This document shows, one piece after another, positions 20,536 through 22,385 of a DNA stretch of 22,385 nucleotides. Within the stretch, counting starts at the first letter, position 1; each line of letters starts with the position of its first letter. Source of the stretch: Candidatus Wirthbacteria bacterium CG2_30_54_11 (GTDB taxonomy: Bacteria > Patescibacteriota > CG2-30-54-11); NCBI GenBank assembly GCA_001873755.1, contig MNZT01000112.1:1-22385 (forward strand), given 5' to 3'. A program made the position numbers and the translations under genes. The notes below the pieces were generated by a model. It ran no database searches, was not told where the DNA came from, and saw only the letters and a list, made by a program, of their open reading frames with translations.

Positions 20536-21075
20536 TTATTCCATCACTTCCGTGATCTGTGCGCAGGGTGTCCCGCACTCTTCCACCGCGGCGTAGATGG
20601 CGTCGGGTGAGGGTTCGAGGGCGATCTTCTTTGTCCCGTCGGTCATGTGGATGACGGCTTCGAGGCCGGGGCGCTGGGTGACGCCCTGGACCATGCCGGC
20701 ACCGAGGAAGCCGAGTACCTCTGACCAGTAAGCACTGCCGTACTCGGAACCCCGGGTCGAACCGGCGGCTGTTTGCGAACGGGCCTTGGATTGCCAGTCG
20801 ATGTCGAAGCCGCGCCACAGACACATGTTCAGGGCTTCGCAGACCAGGGCGCTGCTGGCCTCTGTCGGGGGACAGACGCCGCAGGCGGAGGGGCAGTTGC
20901 TGATGCCGTAGGTGTTGCAGGCGAGGATGGCTGAGGTGTCGGTGTAGATGTCTACCGGGACTTCGGGGATGTAATCCGGCACCGGTCCCTTCAAATGCAG
21001 ATAGACGAAGATGCCACCATAGAAGACGATACCGACGAGGAAGATGGTGGTCAGGAGGTGGTCGGGCTTGGGCAT
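20536..21075 (-). CDS. Uncharacterised membrane-anchored Cys-rich protein
   Basis: I do not recognise this 179-residue protein. It has one N-terminal hydrophobic segment (about residues 8-28, TTIFLVGIVFYGGIFVYLHL), so the rest probably lies outside the membrane. A Cys-rich stretch follows at about 53-87 (LACNTYGISNCPSACGVCPP and VCEALNMCLWRG), with a further Cys pair EECGTPC near the end. The spacing could hold disulfides or a metal. GAGGAACTGC precedes the ATG, giving a good ribosome binding site. The next gene upstream is 17 nt away on the same strand, so they may be co-transcribed. Codon use resembles that of the core genes. Confidence 0.6.
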   Translation of the reverse strand: MPKPDHLLTTIFLVGIVFYGGIFVYLHLKGPVPDYIPEVPVDIYTDTSAILACNTYGISNCPSACGVCPPTEASSALVCEALNMCLWRGFDIDWQSKARSQTAAGSTRGSEYGSAYWSEVLGFLGAGMVQGVTQRPGLEAVIHMTDGTKKIALEPSPDAIYAAVEECGTPCAQITEVME

Positions 21076-21092
21076 GCAGTTCCTCTATCTAA

Positions 21093-21587
21093 CTAAGATA
21101 CCTGGGCGAAAACTACACAGTAGTTGTGCCCGTACACCTTAGCGCATTTGGGGCAATAGGTATAGTAGATATAGTATTTCAGCGCTTTGTTTTCCAGCGT
21201 CCTCAGGTACGATTCCATCTCCTTCAGGTACCTCGGTACTGCGTTGTACGGTCCGTCGAACACCTTGCTGACAAAGACGCCGGAGAGACGGGCCATGTCC
21301 GTACCCTCGACCTCTCTGGTCACGGTCATGTAGAGCTCTGACTTCCAGGGTGAGGGGTCATAGGCGAGGAGCAGGAAGTCTTCGTTTTTCGGCGCGGCGC
21401 CGGATTCCTGGACCCGTTCCCACATCCGGGTCACGACCTTGCCCATGTTCAGCGGTATGTGAAACAACTGCCGCACTTCGTCGCGGACGAACAGCCTGTC
21501 CTGCCATGCCTGCGTTTGCTCATCCAGGGTCGCGGGGTCGAATACCGGACAACAGGGCTGGTGGGGTAGTTTGATTTTGGCTGCCAT
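21093..21587 (-). CDS. Conserved uncharacterised protein (family often labelled 'hydrolase')
   Basis: The protein has about 164 residues from the ATG ending at 21587, which has AAGGAG 5 nt upstream. A longer frame from 21623 adds 12 residues without such a site. It begins KIKLPHQPCCPVFDPATLDE and contains RLFVRDEVRQLFHIPLNMGK, LSGVFVSKVFDGPYNAVPRY and a C-terminal YYTYCPKCAKVYGHNYCVVF with a CxxC-type pair. I recall similar proteins of this length carrying a generic hydrolase label, but I know of no demonstrated activity. It sits next to a GyrI-like gene, which may hint at a small-molecule response role. That is only a guess. Confidence 0.65.
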   Translation of the reverse strand: MAAKIKLPHQPCCPVFDPATLDEQTQAWQDRLFVRDEVRQLFHIPLNMGKVVTRMWERVQESGAAPKNEDFLLLAYDPSPWKSELYMTVTREVEGTDMARLSGVFVSKVFDGPYNAVPRYLKEMESYLRTLENKALKYYIYYTYCPKCAKVYGHNYCVVFAQVS

Positions 21588-21616
21588 GGGGGCTCCTTGG
21601 GTAGAGGTTGTGTTAG

Positions 21617-21714
21617 ATGTCATCCTCGGCTACGACCGGGGATCCAGAAAGAGAAAAGAAAGAATTTGTCTTTTTTGTATTTTTGGATTCCGGTTCGGGG
21701 ACCGGAATGGCATC
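21617..21714. repeat. Inverted pair of palindromic intergenic repeats
   Basis: A unit of about 31 nt at 21684-21714 forms a perfect 8-bp hairpin (ATTCCGGT ... ACCGGAAT, loop TCGGGG). A related unit lies in the opposite direction at 21617-21647 (ATCC-CGG type stem with one mismatch). An A/T-rich stretch of about 36 nt separates them. Such paired short palindromes between genes resemble small non-autonomous mobile repeats. Confidence 0.65.
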
Positions 21715-21735
21715 AAATAAATGACACGGCACTGA

Positions 21736-22346
21736 TCAACAGAACGGCTGCCTCAGCACGGTCTTCATCTTTTCCGGGGCGACTTTCCGAAAGTCGCCCC
21801 GGTAGATCTCGTGGTGTCTGCCGTTCTCGGTGTGGTGGGAGGCGTGAATATGGTCGTGGAGACGGATGATGTTATCATGCTCGGTCGCAAACGGGCCCAG
21901 GTGCATGATCTGGGCGCTCTGGCCTTCTTCAAACCGGTCGAACCTGACCTTGGCTAACGCTTTCGGGTTCTTTTTCTTTCGCACTGCGTCAAAAGAAGGC
22001 GTGATGAATCGCGCCGCTACACATGCTGGCTGGGCAATCATGAGCGTCCAGCGCCATTTTCGCGGTTACCGGCTACGAAATCAGCCATGTCGTCTGCCCA
22101 CCAGAGCCCTTCCAGCGGCATGACCGCGAAGTCCTGGCCGCCTGCTTTTTTGACCGCGAACTTGAGGGTGTAGGCCAGCGGGAACAATGCTTCAATGGCG
22201 TCAGTGAATTCCTGCGAATGGCCGGGGTCTCCCATGCCGTCGATCATGAGAAAATTCATGGCGGGTACGGTGACGATCGAGACTTCCCTGGCGGATGGTG
22301 CATAGAGGTGCTTGAGGTCTTTTTTGAGGTCGAGCTTTTGGGGCAT
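21736..22346 (-). pseudogene. GyrI-like domain protein broken by a single frameshift
   Basis: Two adjacent frames make up one GyrI-like protein. The first (from the ATG ending at 22346) has KLDLKKDLKHLYAPSAREVS, VPAMNFLMIDGMGDP and EGLWWADDMADFVAGNREN, then runs out of family similarity and stops at 22038. The second, one frame away, continues with WRWTLMIAQP ... QIMHLGPFATEHDNIIRL, RHHEIYRGDF and MKTVLRQPF, the usual end of the family. The break is at a run of four T on the + strand (22057-22060); one missing base there restores the frame. It may be a true mutation or a sequencing error. GyrI-like proteins bind small molecules and often accompany regulators. Joined, it would have about 203 residues. 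Confidence 0.75.
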
Positions 22347-22356
22347 GGCGGGTTTC

Positions 22357-22385
22357 CTAGTATTTGGCCTGGACTTTGGTCTTGT
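22357..22385 (-). CDS. C-terminal end of a gene that continues past the window
   Basis: On the - strand the last bases read KTKVQAKY followed by TAG at 22357-22359, 10 nt upstream of the GyrI-like start. This spacing fits an upstream gene of the same operon, but only eight codons are visible, so the call is tentative and no function can be given. Confidence 0.35.

Noticed and set aside
21684..21714. tRNA T-arm-like GGATTCCGGTTCGGGG
   Set aside because: No cloverleaf, anticodon arm or CCA-type acceptor can be built around it; it belongs to a hairpin repeat.

Overview
This window is a bacterial chromosome segment of moderate to high GC. It looks like an uncultivated, probably anaerobic or facultative lineage, but I cannot assign a phylum from the sequence. 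The clues are a SdhABE-type succinate dehydrogenase/fumarate reductase with an HdrB-like third subunit, a short YidC without the large periplasmic domain, and a phage-shock/LiaF-like envelope module.

Layout. (1) 2-4331, + strand: the tail of an unknown gene, the genes for a flavoprotein, an iron-sulfur protein and a two-CCG-domain subunit, then 5-formyltetrahydrofolate cyclo-ligase. (2) 4340-6473, + strand: a textbook consensus promoter drives rpmH-rnpA-yidD-yidC-jag, the usual ribosome/RNase P/membrane-insertion cluster. It ends at a long bidirectional terminator. (3) 6563-8440, - strand: pspC and a membrane-anchored toast-rack protein that seems to carry a PrcB-like C-terminal domain. (4) 8509-17158, + strand: a complete shikimate pathway operon. 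It holds aroF, aroB, a double-ACT protein, aroA, a fused aroK-aroE, aroD, an unusual phosphoribosyltransferase-like gene and aroC, so all seven steps from DAHP synthase to chorismate synthase are present. (5) 17691-22385, - strand: an accessory region with panE, rhuM, a restriction-enzyme-like nuclease domain, two uncharacterised genes, a frameshifted GyrI-like gene and the tail of one more gene.

Two signals stand out. First, the shikimate operon is preceded by what looks like a transcription attenuator. A 22-codon leader peptide with one Trp codon and a Tyr-Phe-Tyr-Phe run starts at about the predicted transcription start, so it may be leaderless. It is followed by mutually exclusive antiterminator and terminator hairpins. 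This would let one peptide sense all three aromatic products of the pathway.

Second, two divergent DUF559 (Vsr-like, PD-(D/E)XK) endonuclease genes interrupt or flank the same operon, and each sits inside a set of palindromes. The two sets share a 33-nt palindromic block whose only differences are two compensatory base-pair changes. One element is symmetrical (hairpin A, palindrome B, 13-bp inverted repeat, ORF, inverted repeat, B', A'), with the inverted repeats supplying the first base of the start codon and the stop codon. The other has lost its own stop codon and reads in frame into aroD. Together they suggest a small mobile unit made of a DUF559 nuclease and palindromes that inserts between genes.
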